This document shows, in pieces, positions 17,807 to 25,915 of a stretch of 64,000 bases of DNA (positions are counted from its first letter, which is position 1; every line of letters begins with the position of its first letter). The translations under genes and the position numbers were made by a program. The stretch is taken from the NCBI RefSeq assembly GCF_030297175.1, contig NZ_AP028070.1:1612001-1676000 (forward strand), given 5' to 3'. This DNA comes from Marinobacter sp. LA51. Its GTDB lineage: Bacteria; Pseudomonadota; Gammaproteobacteria; Pseudomonadales; Oleiphilaceae. The notes below the pieces were generated by a model. That model saw only the letters and a list, made by a program, of their open reading frames with translations, did not search any database and was not told the origin of the DNA.

Positions 17807-17822
17807 TGGCATCTGCTTTGCT
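17807..17822 (+). promoter_or_regulatory. Sigma-54 promoter of flgB operon
   Basis: TGGCATCTGCTTTGCT matches the -24/-12 consensus TGGCAC-N5-TTGCT, with GG and GC exactly 12 bases apart. The predicted transcript start is near 17833, about 55 bases before flgB. This fits RpoN/FleQ-FleR control of rod and hook genes as known in Pseudomonas. Confidence 0.8.
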
Positions 17823-17889
17823 TTAACCCTGTCAAAGAGCACAACCGGCAATTTTGGCCGGCAGACGAGTGCAGAATTTGGGAGGCAGT

Positions 17890-18288
17890 ATGGCAATTTC
17901 ATTTGATAACGCTCTGGGAGTTCACGCTCAGGCGCTGGAAGCCCGGGTAAAGCGGGCGGAAGTGTTGGCGAACAACCTCGCCAATGCCGACACCCCGGGT
18001 TACAAGGCGCGGGACGTCGATTTCCAGGCGATGATGCAGAAAGCTCAGCAGAGCGTTTCCGGATTTGAAATGGCCAAGACGGACGATGGTCACATGGACA
18101 CGTCCACAGAGTCTGCCAGCGGAGATCTGCTATACCGCACCCCGCACCAGCCATCACTGGACGGCAACACTGTTGACGCCCAGCAGGAGCAGTCCCGGTT
18201 CATGCGCAACGCCATGGATTACCAGGCCAGCTTCCAGTTTCTGAGCAGCAAATTTTCCGGGCTGACCAAAGCCATCAAGGGCGAGTAA
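17890..18288 (+). CDS. flgB: Flagellar proximal rod protein FlgB
   Basis: A 132-residue rod component exported by the flagellar type III apparatus. The N-terminal ANNLANADTPGYKARD is the signature of axial proteins. The C-terminal helix carries MDYQASFQFLSSK. The ATG at 17890 has GGAGG 5 bases upstream; an upstream ATG at 17854 lacks this. It is the first gene of flgBCDE, behind a sigma-54 promoter. Confidence 0.97.
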   Translation: MAISFDNALGVHAQALEARVKRAEVLANNLANADTPGYKARDVDFQAMMQKAQQSVSGFEMAKTDDGHMDTSTESASGDLLYRTPHQPSLDGNTVDAQQEQSRFMRNAMDYQASFQFLSSKFSGLTKAIKGE

Positions 18289-18322
18289 GCCGCAGCGACG
18301 CGATTAGCGAAGGAGAGAGATC

Positions 18323-18772
18323 ATGTCATTAGGCAGCATTTTTGACATCGCCGGGTCCGGCATGACCGCGCAGTCATTGCGGCTGAACACCACGGCTTCC
18401 AACATTGCCAATGCTGAAACCGCCAGTTCCAGTACCGAAGAAACCTACCGGGCACGCAAGCCGGTTTTTGCCGCCATCCAGCAGTCCATGCTTAACCCGG
18501 ATCAGCAGAACCTTGGAATGGGCGGGCAGCAAGGTCCTGGTGCCGGTGTTCGTGTGGAGGGCGTGGTTGAGAGCCAGGCCGATCTGCAGATGCGTTATGA
18601 GCCGCAGCACCCTGCGGCCAACGAAGAGGGCTATGTGTTCTACCCGAACGTTAACGTGGTGGAAGAGATGGCCGACATGATGTCCTCCTCGCGCAGCTAC
18701 CAAATGAACGTGGATATCATGAATACCGCCAAATCCATGATGCAGCGCATTCTGACGCTGGGTCAGCAGTAA
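18323..18772 (+). CDS. flgC: Flagellar proximal rod protein FlgC
   Basis: A 149-residue rod protein. It has the axial signature TTASNIANAETASSSTEETY near residue 25 and the C-terminal SSRSYQMNVDIMNTAKSMMQR helix. The length is normal. GGAGAG lies before the ATG. It sits between flgB and flgD on one transcript. Confidence 0.97.
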   Translation: MSLGSIFDIAGSGMTAQSLRLNTTASNIANAETASSSTEETYRARKPVFAAIQQSMLNPDQQNLGMGGQQGPGAGVRVEGVVESQADLQMRYEPQHPAANEEGYVFYPNVNVVEEMADMMSSSRSYQMNVDIMNTAKSMMQRILTLGQQ

Positions 18773-18790
18773 TCTGGTGAGGAGCACGCA

Positions 18791-19468
18791 ATGAGCGCAA
18801 TTAACGCAACAGACGCTTCCGATGTTCTGAGCCAGTACCAGCTCAAGCAACAGAGCGGTGCCGAGGGCAACAGTGAGCTCGGCAGAAACGAATTCATGGA
18901 GCTGATGCTGGCCCAGCTGAAAAATCAGAATCCGCTGGAGCCTCAGGACAACGGCGAATTTATCTCCCAGTTGGCCCAGTTCAGTTCACTGGAGGAAATG
19001 CAGAAGCTGTCCGGCAATGTTGACGATGTGGTTGGTCAGTTTCGCTCAACGCAGGCACTGCAGGCCTCGGCCATGGTCGGCAAGAGCGTGCTGGCACCGT
19101 CTCAGATTGGGGTGTTGGGGGCTGAGGGCGTGGTTGATGGAACCATTGAGGTACCGGCATCCACCGGTGGCCTGCGGCTTTCAGTTCAGAATCAGCAGGG
19201 CGAACTGGTGCGTCAGATTGACCTGGGTAGCAGTCCGGCGGGCGTGAAGTCGTTTAGCTGGGATGGCCAGGACGGCAACGGCAACCAATTGCCGCCGGGG
19301 CCTTACCGGATTGTTGCGGAAGCTTCCTATCCGGAAGGCCAGCAGCAACTGTCGACCATGGTTAGCGCCAACGTTGACAGCGTCTCCCTGGGCCAGGGCG
19401 GTTCAGTGACATTGAATCTCGCGGGTATGGGCTCGATCGCCCTGTCCGATGTCAAGCAAATTAACTAA
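18791..19468 (+). CDS. flgD: Flagellar hook-cap scaffolding protein FlgD
   Basis: A 225-residue hook-assembly scaffold that caps the growing hook. The conserved N-terminal region includes FMELMLAQLKNQNPLEPQD and EFISQLAQFSSLEEMQ. The C-terminal half holds the FlgD Ig-like/Tudor region (SWDGQDGNGN). GGAG precedes the ATG. It is absent from the finished hook, as is known for the family. Confidence 0.97.
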   Translation: MSAINATDASDVLSQYQLKQQSGAEGNSELGRNEFMELMLAQLKNQNPLEPQDNGEFISQLAQFSSLEEMQKLSGNVDDVVGQFRSTQALQASAMVGKSVLAPSQIGVLGAEGVVDGTIEVPASTGGLRLSVQNQQGELVRQIDLGSSPAGVKSFSWDGQDGNGNQLPPGPYRIVAEASYPEGQQQLSTMVSANVDSVSLGQGGSVTLNLAGMGSIALSDVKQIN

Positions 19469-19495
19469 TACCGGTGTCAGACCAAGGGGTGAATC

Positions 19496-21397
19496 ATGGC
19501 ATTTAACACAGGGCTCAGTGGCCTCCGGGCAGCATCGGTGGATCTGGACGTCACCGGCAACAATATTGCCAACGCCAGTACCGTCGGTTTTAAAGGCAGC
19601 AAGGCGCAGTTTGGTGATCTTTACGCCAGCGGCTTTTTGGGTGCCGGAAACAGTACTGTGGGCGACGGCGTGCGCGTTCAGGACGTTAAGCAGTCTTTCA
19701 GTCAGGGCAATGTCAGTTTTACGGACAGCGGCCTGGACATGGCGATCAGTGGTGATGGCTTCTTCATCCTGAATAACGGTGGCGAGACTCGCTATTCACG
19801 GGCAGGGCAGTTCGGCATCGATAAGGACGGCTTTGTCACCAACAACCAGAACATGCGTGTTCAGGGCTTCACCGCCGATGGCGATGGTAATCTGTCCGGT
19901 ATCCGTGGAGATTTGCAGGTATCAACCGACAATCTGGCGCCACGCCGTACCACCAGCCTGTCATCAGACCTGAACCTGGATTCCCGCGAGCCGGTACTCG
20001 AAACCCGGGTTCGGGATATTGGGCCGCTGGCGTTTACCGACATATCGGGTGAAACCTTCAATGTTCAGTACACCGACGGTACGCCTGACGTTTCGGTTGA
20101 TCTGACGGCAGCGACCACCGCACGAGAAGCCGCTGCGGCCCTGAACAATGCTCCGGGATTGAGTGCGTCAGCCACGACCACGGCAACAACGGCTTTGGAC
20201 GATGCCTACATTACCTCGGCCGGTGCGAGCAACTTTGCCTTCAGCCTCAGCGTTAATGGTGCTCCGTTGGCGCTGGATACCAGCAATATTACATCGCTGC
20301 AGGATCTGGTGGATTCCATCAATAACTCCAGCGAAACGTCGATTTCTGCGTCGGCCGTGGACGACGGTACCGGTACCAATGTCCTGCGCGTTATCCACAA
20401 CCAGGGCGACACTCTGACCTACCGCTATGACGATGATGGCGAGCTGGGTACAGACACCGATGCGGATGTTTCAGTTCAGGGCGATATCAACGCCACGGCA
20501 GATCGTGTGGTAGCCGGCATTGTTGATCCCGCTGACGGTGATTTCGAGACGGCCTTCAACACCTCGCCGATTCGGATTACCAACGAGTTTAATCCCCAGG
20601 ATCAGCGCACCTACAACCATGCGACCTCGACCACCATTTACGACAGCCTCGGTAACTCCCACGAGCTGACCCAGTTCTATGTGAAAGAGCCGTCTCCGGG
20701 TGCCGGTGTAGGTACCAGTGAGTGGTCGGTTTACGTTGAGATCGACGGTGAGCTGGTTGCTGGAACAGACACCACGCCGTTCACTGCGCGTTTCGACCAG
20801 AACGGTAACCTGCAGTCCATCGACGGTGATCCCGCCGGTGAGTTTGTGGTGGATGACTGGGTTCCGAAAGACAGCAACGGTCAGCCCAATGGCGCTGATG
20901 GTCCGCCCGCCGCTGGCACCGCGGTTGTGACACCGATTCCTGAGCCTCCCACATCGTCGGCGTTTGTGGTCAATCTGTCGGATACCACCCAGTATGGCGC
21001 TGCGTTTGGGGTCAATGACCAGCAGCAGAATGGTTACACCACGGGCCGGTTGTCCGGTCTGGATGTTTCGGGTACTGGTGTTATCTTTGCCCGGTACACC
21101 AATGGTCAATCCCAGTCGCTGGGACAGGTGGCTCTGGCGTCCTTCAACAACACCAACGGGCTGTCGCCGGTAGGGGATACCTCCTGGGTCGAGACCTTCG
21201 AGTCTGGACAGCCGATCTTTGGTGCTCCGGACACTGGCACCCTTGGTTCTATCCAGGCCAGTTCCGTTGAGGAATCCAACGTCGATCTGTCGGCAGAGCT
21301 GGTGAACCTGATCATTGCCCAGCGCAATTACCAGGCCAATGCCAAGACCATTGAAACCTCTGATGCGGTCACCCAGACCATCATCAACCTCCGCTAG
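19496..21397 (+). CDS. flgE: Flagellar hook protein FlgE
   Basis: The hook subunit, 633 residues, well above the roughly 400 of Salmonella FlgE. The conserved ends are present: MAFNTGLSGLRAASVDLDVT with NNIANASTVGFKGS at the N-terminus, and LVNLIIAQRNYQANAKTIET at the C-terminus. The extra length lies in the central surface domains (about 150-520), which are rich in Asp, Thr and Ala. It ends the flgBCDE block. A separate sigma-54 promoter follows. Confidence 0.96.
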   Translation: MAFNTGLSGLRAASVDLDVTGNNIANASTVGFKGSKAQFGDLYASGFLGAGNSTVGDGVRVQDVKQSFSQGNVSFTDSGLDMAISGDGFFILNNGGETRYSRAGQFGIDKDGFVTNNQNMRVQGFTADGDGNLSGIRGDLQVSTDNLAPRRTTSLSSDLNLDSREPVLETRVRDIGPLAFTDISGETFNVQYTDGTPDVSVDLTAATTAREAAAALNNAPGLSASATTTATTALDDAYITSAGASNFAFSLSVNGAPLALDTSNITSLQDLVDSINNSSETSISASAVDDGTGTNVLRVIHNQGDTLTYRYDDDGELGTDTDADVSVQGDINATADRVVAGIVDPADGDFETAFNTSPIRITNEFNPQDQRTYNHATSTTIYDSLGNSHELTQFYVKEPSPGAGVGTSEWSVYVEIDGELVAGTDTTPFTARFDQNGNLQSIDGDPAGEFVVDDWVPKDSNGQPNGADGPPAAGTAVVTPIPEPPTSSAFVVNLSDTTQYGAAFGVNDQQQNGYTTGRLSGLDVSGTGVIFARYTNGQSQSLGQVALASFNNTNGLSPVGDTSWVETFESGQPIFGAPDTGTLGSIQASSVEESNVDLSAELVNLIIAQRNYQANAKTIETSDAVTQTIINLR

Positions 21398-21426
21398 ACT
21401 TCTGCTTAACCCTTAAGCGATAAACA

Positions 21427-21442
21427 TGGCACAACTCCTGCA
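21427..21442 (+). promoter_or_regulatory. Sigma-54 promoter of flgF operon
   Basis: TGGCACAACTCCTGCA has the canonical TGGCAC -24 element and GC at -12 with correct 12-base spacing; the -12 reads CTGC rather than TTGC. The expected start is near 21453, about 30 bases ahead of flgF. Confidence 0.75.
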
Positions 21443-21478
21443 GGAAGACTGGAAACAGTCAAAATTCCGGCAGGAGTT
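21433..21478 (+). promoter_or_regulatory. Hairpin pairing flgF Shine-Dalgarno with promoter region
   Basis: AACTCCTGC (21433-21441) pairs perfectly over 9 bp with GCAGGAGTT (21470-21478), which contains the flgF ribosome-binding site GGAG. The 5' arm overlaps the sigma-54 -12 element. It would therefore be present only in transcripts reading through from flgE. Confidence 0.6.
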
Positions 21479-21483
21479 TTCCC

Positions 21484-22236
21484 ATGGACAAAGCCCTCTA
21501 TCTCGGTATGTCTGGCGCCAAGCAAAATATGCTGGGTCAGCGTGCCCACGCCAACAACCTGGCTAACGTCAGTACCACAGGGTTCAAGAAAGACTTCGCA
21601 CAGGCTCGTAGCATGCCGGTGTATGGCGAATCCTATCCGACCCGTGCCTACGCCATGACCGAGCGGCCAGGTACCGACATGTCGGCCGGTGCCCTCATGG
21701 AGACCGGCCGGAAACTTGACGTCGCCCTGGAAGGCGAAGGCTGGCTGGCCATCCAGAACAACGTCGGCGAAGAAGTCTTCACCCGTACCGGCAGCCTGCA
21801 GGTTGATGTAAATGGCCTGATGCGGTTGGCCGATGGCGAGCTGGTGCTTGGCAATGGTGGTCCGGTCGCGCTTCCCCCTTTTGAAAACGTTCAGATTGGT
21901 GCTGATGGCACCGTTTCGATTGTGCCCGTTGGAGGCGCTCCGGATGAGCTGGTTGAAGTGGATCGGCTCAAGCTGGTGAATCCGCCACTGGACGCGCTGG
22001 AAAAAGGGCCGGATGGTTTTATGCGGCGTCAGCCGGATCAGGCCATCGACGGCGCTGAGCCGCCGGACGCCAATCTGCGAGTGGCCACCGGGTTCCTGGA
22101 AAGCTCCAACGTTAATGCCGTGCAGGAAATGATTTCCAACCTTCAGCTGTCTCGGCAGTACGAGATGCAGGTGAAGGTGATGAGCACGGCTAAAGAAAAT
22201 TCCGAAGCGGCGGCACGGCTGTTGCAGAACCTCTGA
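21484..22236 (+). CDS. flgF: Flagellar proximal rod protein FlgF
   Basis: A 250-residue rod protein. The axial signature RAHANNLANVSTTGFKKDFA lies near residue 22. The C-terminus has NAVQEMISNLQLSRQYEMQV. The ATG is 7 bases after the AGGAG that can be sequestered in a hairpin. It is the first gene of the flgFGHIJKL block. Confidence 0.97.
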   Translation: MDKALYLGMSGAKQNMLGQRAHANNLANVSTTGFKKDFAQARSMPVYGESYPTRAYAMTERPGTDMSAGALMETGRKLDVALEGEGWLAIQNNVGEEVFTRTGSLQVDVNGLMRLADGELVLGNGGPVALPPFENVQIGADGTVSIVPVGGAPDELVEVDRLKLVNPPLDALEKGPDGFMRRQPDQAIDGAEPPDANLRVATGFLESSNVNAVQEMISNLQLSRQYEMQVKVMSTAKENSEAAARLLQNL

Positions 22237-22318
22237 TAACTATTGAAGACCATGGCCTGGTGGGCTGAAAGCGGCAAAACATGGCCGCTTCGACAGTCCC
22301 CCGGCAAGGAGAAAGAAC

Positions 22319-23107
22319 ATGCATCCAGCACTTTGGGTCAGCAAAACCGGGTTGAGCGCGCAGGACACCAACATGTCCACCATTTCCAACAACCTGGCCA
22401 ACGTGAACACCACCGGCTTCAAGCGAGACCGCGCCGTGTTCCAGGATCTTCTGTACCAGATCGACCGTCAGCCGGGCGGATTGAGCACCCAGAACTCGGA
22501 ACTGCCTTCAGGCCTTCAGCTGGGTACCGGCGTTCGCGTGGTTGGTACGGCCAAGCAGTTCTCCCAGGGCAATCTTCAGATTACCGAGCAACCACTGGAC
22601 ATGGCCGTAAACGGCCGTGGGTTTTTCCAGGTGCAGTTGCCGGATGGTCAGGTCGCGTACACCCGCGACGGTCAGTTTCAGCTCAACGCCAATGGCGATG
22701 TGGTGAACCCGGATGGCTATGCCCTGGAGCCTGCGATCACCGTGCCGGAGAACGCTACGACCGTCACCATCGGCAAGGATGGCACCGTGACTGCGATCAC
22801 CGATGATCAGGCTGCTCCGGTTAATCTGGGCCAGGTCACGCTGGTAGATTTCATCAACCCGCAAGGGCTGCAGGCCATTGGTAACAACCTGTTCAAGGCC
22901 ACCAACGCCAGCGGCGACCCGACCGAAGGCGAGCCCGGGCTGGCCGGCCTCGGCACCATTGAGCAAGGCTCTGTGGAAGCATCTAACGTTGAGGTGGTTG
23001 AGGAATTGGTCAATATGATCACCACTCAGCGCGCCTATGAAATGAACTCCAAGGTCGTGTCCACTACCGACCAGATGCTTCAGTTCATCACCAACAATAT
23101 TGGTTAA
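22319..23107 (+). CDS. flgG: Flagellar distal rod protein FlgG
   Basis: A 262-residue distal rod protein, of the usual length. The start MHPALWVSKTGLSAQDTNMS, the axial motif NNLANVNTTGFKRDRA, and the C-terminal EELVNMITTQRAYEMNSKV are all diagnostic. AAGGAGA precedes the ATG. The 82-base gap from flgF holds a 7-bp hairpin (AAGCGGC/GCCGCTT, 22269-22290). Confidence 0.98.
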   Translation: MHPALWVSKTGLSAQDTNMSTISNNLANVNTTGFKRDRAVFQDLLYQIDRQPGGLSTQNSELPSGLQLGTGVRVVGTAKQFSQGNLQITEQPLDMAVNGRGFFQVQLPDGQVAYTRDGQFQLNANGDVVNPDGYALEPAITVPENATTVTIGKDGTVTAITDDQAAPVNLGQVTLVDFINPQGLQAIGNNLFKATNASGDPTEGEPGLAGLGTIEQGSVEASNVEVVEELVNMITTQRAYEMNSKVVSTTDQMLQFITNNIG

Positions 23108-23110
23108 GTT

Positions 23111-23812
23111 ATGACACACGTCCTCCGAACCAACCTGCGTGATCGAGTGCCTACCTTGGCGCTGGTCGGTGCTTTGATCGTGCTCCAGGGGTGCACCGCG
23201 ATGAGCCGTCCCAGGGCGGTTCCGGACGATCCCCAATATGCGCCAGTGCGGGCGCAGGCGATGATGCAGAAAGACCCGAATTCCGGGGCGATCTTTCAGA
23301 GTTCCCGCAACTACAACTTCTATGGCGACACTACCGCGCTGAACGTGGGGGACGTGTTGACCATTACGCTTGCAGAATCCACACGGGCGAGCAAGAACGC
23401 CGAAACCAGCATCACCAAAGACAACGAAATCAGCTTGCCAGAGCCAACGATCCTTGGGAAAAGCAACTTCGGAATCAACACCGCGCTCAATCAGGAACGG
23501 GATTTTGAAGGCTCCGCCGAGGCGGATCAGAGCAACAGTCTGGCTGGCAACATCACTGTCACGGTGACCGAAGTACTGCCAAACGGCGTCTTGCGTATCC
23601 GGGGCGAGAAGTGGTTGTCGCTGACCAATGGCGACGAGTACATCCGCCTGACGGGCCTGGTGCGGCCGCAGGACATTCAGCCTGACAATACCGTTGCCTC
23701 CAACCGCATTGCCGACGCCCGTATTGCCTATGGTGGTACCGGCGATTTCGACCAGGCCAACCAGATGGGTTGGGTTGCACGCTTCTTTAATAGTGAGTGG
23801 TGGCCGTTATGA
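23111..23812 (+). CDS. flgH: Flagellar L-ring lipoprotein FlgH
   Basis: A 233-residue outer-membrane L-ring subunit. The N-terminal signal ends in the lipobox LQGC near residue 27. The mature part has [20 protein letters not shown] and the C-terminal [19 protein letters not shown] typical of FlgH. It begins 3 bases after the flgG stop. Its own stop overlaps the flgI start. Confidence 0.97.
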   Translation: MTHVLRTNLRDRVPTLALVGALIVLQGCTAMSRPRAVPDDPQYAPVRAQAMMQKDPNSGAIFQSSRNYNFYGDTTALNVGDVLTITLAESTRASKNAETSITKDNEISLPEPTILGKSNFGINTALNQERDFEGSAEADQSNSLAGNITVTVTEVLPNGVLRIRGEKWLSLTNGDEYIRLTGLVRPQDIQPDNTVASNRIADARIAYGGTGDFDQANQMGWVARFFNSEWWPL

Positions 23813-24906
23813 GCCTGAAAAAGTTTCTGGCTGTGGCGTTGATGCTGACGGTTTGTGTCGCACCGGTGATGGCGGATCGTCTCAAGGATCTGGCGCGGAT
23901 CAAGGGTGTACGGAACAACCAGCTGGTGGGGTATGGCCTGGTGGTTGGTCTAGATGGCACTGGTGACAAGGCTCCGTTTACCAATCAGACCTTCCGAAAC
24001 ATGATGAACCAGTTTGGTGTGACCCTGCCCGAGGGCGTGAACCCAAACTTGGCCAATGTGGCGGCCGTTACCGTGAGCGCGACGCTGCCGCCTTTTGCCA
24101 AAACCGGCCAGGAAATTGATATCACTGTGTCCTCCATTGGCAATGCCGACAGCCTTCGCGGCGGCACGCTGCTGATGACGCCGCTAAAAGGCGCTGATAA
24201 CAATATTTACGCCATGGCCCAGGGCAGCATGGTAGTTGGCGGTTTCGGTGCCCAGGGCCAGGATGGCTCCCGCATCACCGTCAATGTTCCTAGCGTAGGC
24301 CGTATTCCCAATGGCGCGACTATTGAACGTGAAGTGGCATCGCCGTTCACCAAGGGCGACACCATCACCTTCCATCTGTTGCGTCCGGATTTCACCACGG
24401 CTCGCCGGGTGGTGGAGGCAGTGAACGGTCATTTGGGCCCGGATATGGCGTACGCCCACGATGCCACCTCTATTTCGGTACGGGCCCCCCGGGATCCATC
24501 CCAGCGGGTCAGTTTCTTGTCGATCCTTGAAAACATTAATGTCGATCCCGCGCAGGATGCGGCCAAGGTGGTGATCAACAGCCGCACCGGCACCATCGTG
24601 GTTGGCCAGAATGTTCAGGTCAGCCCGGCGGCGGTGACCCACGGCAACCTGACCGTCACCATTCAGGAAAATCCCAACGTGGTTCAGCCTAATCTGCTGG
24701 CCCAGGGCGAGACGGCTCTGGAGCAGGATTCCCAAATTGCCATTACCGAAGAGCCCGCGCGGATGTTCAAGTTTGGGCCAGCGGTCACCCTGAACGACAT
24801 TGTTCAGGCCGTGAACCAGGTAGGTGCGGCACCTGGGGATGTCATGGCGGTGCTGGAAGCCCTCAAACAGGCCGGTGCCCTGCGCGCCGAGCTGATTGTG
24901 ATCTAG
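23809..24906 (+). CDS. flgI: Flagellar P-ring protein FlgI
   Basis: A 365-residue periplasmic P-ring subunit with a cleavable signal ([13 protein letters not shown]). The family hallmark [20 protein letters not shown] follows at about residue 33. I chose the ATG at 23809, whose ATGA overlaps the flgH stop, rather than the in-frame GTG at 23797. The C-terminus, [20 protein letters not shown], is standard. Confidence 0.97.
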   Translation: MSLKKFLAVALMLTVCVAPVMADRLKDLARIKGVRNNQLVGYGLVVGLDGTGDKAPFTNQTFRNMMNQFGVTLPEGVNPNLANVAAVTVSATLPPFAKTGQEIDITVSSIGNADSLRGGTLLMTPLKGADNNIYAMAQGSMVVGGFGAQGQDGSRITVNVPSVGRIPNGATIEREVASPFTKGDTITFHLLRPDFTTARRVVEAVNGHLGPDMAYAHDATSISVRAPRDPSQRVSFLSILENINVDPAQDAAKVVINSRTGTIVVGQNVQVSPAAVTHGNLTVTIQENPNVVQPNLLAQGETALEQDSQIAITEEPARMFKFGPAVTLNDIVQAVNQVGAAPGDVMAVLEALKQAGALRAELIVI

Positions 24907-24911
24907 GTGTC

Positions 24912-25910
24912 ATGATGCAGGATTATCAGGTTCAACAGGCTCAGGTTTACACCGATTTCAACGGGCTGAATGCGCTGAAATCTCAGGCTCGCACTGACAA
25001 GCAGGCGGCCCTGGAAGAGGTGGCGCGTCAGTTCGAGAGCCTGTTCCTGTCGGAAATGCTGAAATCCATGCGCAAGGCCGGCGATGTGTTCGCGGAAGGT
25101 AATTACCTGAACAGTAGCCAGTCTGAATTCTACCGGGACATGTTCGACAGCCAGTTGAGCCTGACCATGGCCAAGGGGCAGGGCACCGGACTTGCCGAGG
25201 CTCTGGTTCGTCAGCTTGGTGAGCAGACGCCCGGGTTGGCCAGCGATGGCGGCAAACTGGCGGCTCACAAGGCCAGCCTCGCTGATTATGAACGCAGCCT
25301 GCCAGCATTGTCGGCGAAATTGCCGGAACAGCTGGACCAGGTTACTGCAGTGGCAAAGATTGCAGAGTCGACAGCACACTCGCTGAAACCGTCGGCATCC
25401 GAAGCACTGCCTGAACAGTTCGATTCGCCAGAGCATTTTGTGCGTGAGCTGTTACCGGTGGCGGAACGGATTGCCGGCGATTCAGGAATCGATCCCAAGC
25501 TGATGGTGGCCCAGGCGGCCCTGGAAACCGGCTGGGGTCGGCACATGATCAAAGGGGATGGTAATCAGCCAAGTTTCAACCTGTTCGGTATCAAGGCCGA
25601 CAGTCGGTGGCAGGGCGAAGCGGTAACCATCACCACCACGGAATACCGGGAAGGTTTGCCGCTGAAAGAGCAGGCGCAGTTCCGGGCTTATCCCGACTAC
25701 GAATCCAGCTTCCGTGATTATGTGTCGTTCCTGGAATCGAATCCGCGCTACCGAGACGTGCTGTCCGTAGCCGATCAGCCGGAGATCTTTGCCGACAAGC
25801 TTCAGGAAGCGGGCTACGCGACCGACCCCAATTACGGTGAAAAGATCCGCAGGATCATGGGCCGTGATTCACTGATGACACTGTCCATGGACAGTGAGAC
25901 TAAGGAGTAA
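24912..25910 (+). CDS. flgJ: Peptidoglycan hydrolase and rod cap FlgJ
   Basis: A 332-residue two-domain protein. The N-terminal rod-cap domain includes QFESLFLSEMLKSMRKAGDV (about 38-57). The C-terminal N-acetylglucosaminidase domain (about 180-330) has the catalytic glutamate in AQAALETGWGRHM. It opens a hole in the murein for the rod. Tandem ATG codons at 24912/24915 leave the exact start open. It lies 5 bases after flgI. Confidence 0.96.
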   Translation: MMQDYQVQQAQVYTDFNGLNALKSQARTDKQAALEEVARQFESLFLSEMLKSMRKAGDVFAEGNYLNSSQSEFYRDMFDSQLSLTMAKGQGTGLAEALVRQLGEQTPGLASDGGKLAAHKASLADYERSLPALSAKLPEQLDQVTAVAKIAESTAHSLKPSASEALPEQFDSPEHFVRELLPVAERIAGDSGIDPKLMVAQAALETGWGRHMIKGDGNQPSFNLFGIKADSRWQGEAVTITTTEYREGLPLKEQAQFRAYPDYESSFRDYVSFLESNPRYRDVLSVADQPEIFADKLQEAGYATDPNYGEKIRRIMGRDSLMTLSMDSETKE

Positions 25911-25915
25911 CGGTT

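Noticed and set aside
20471..21109. Long minus-strand frame inside flgE
   Set aside because: Shadow of a high-GC gene; the flgE frame is certain from its conserved ends.
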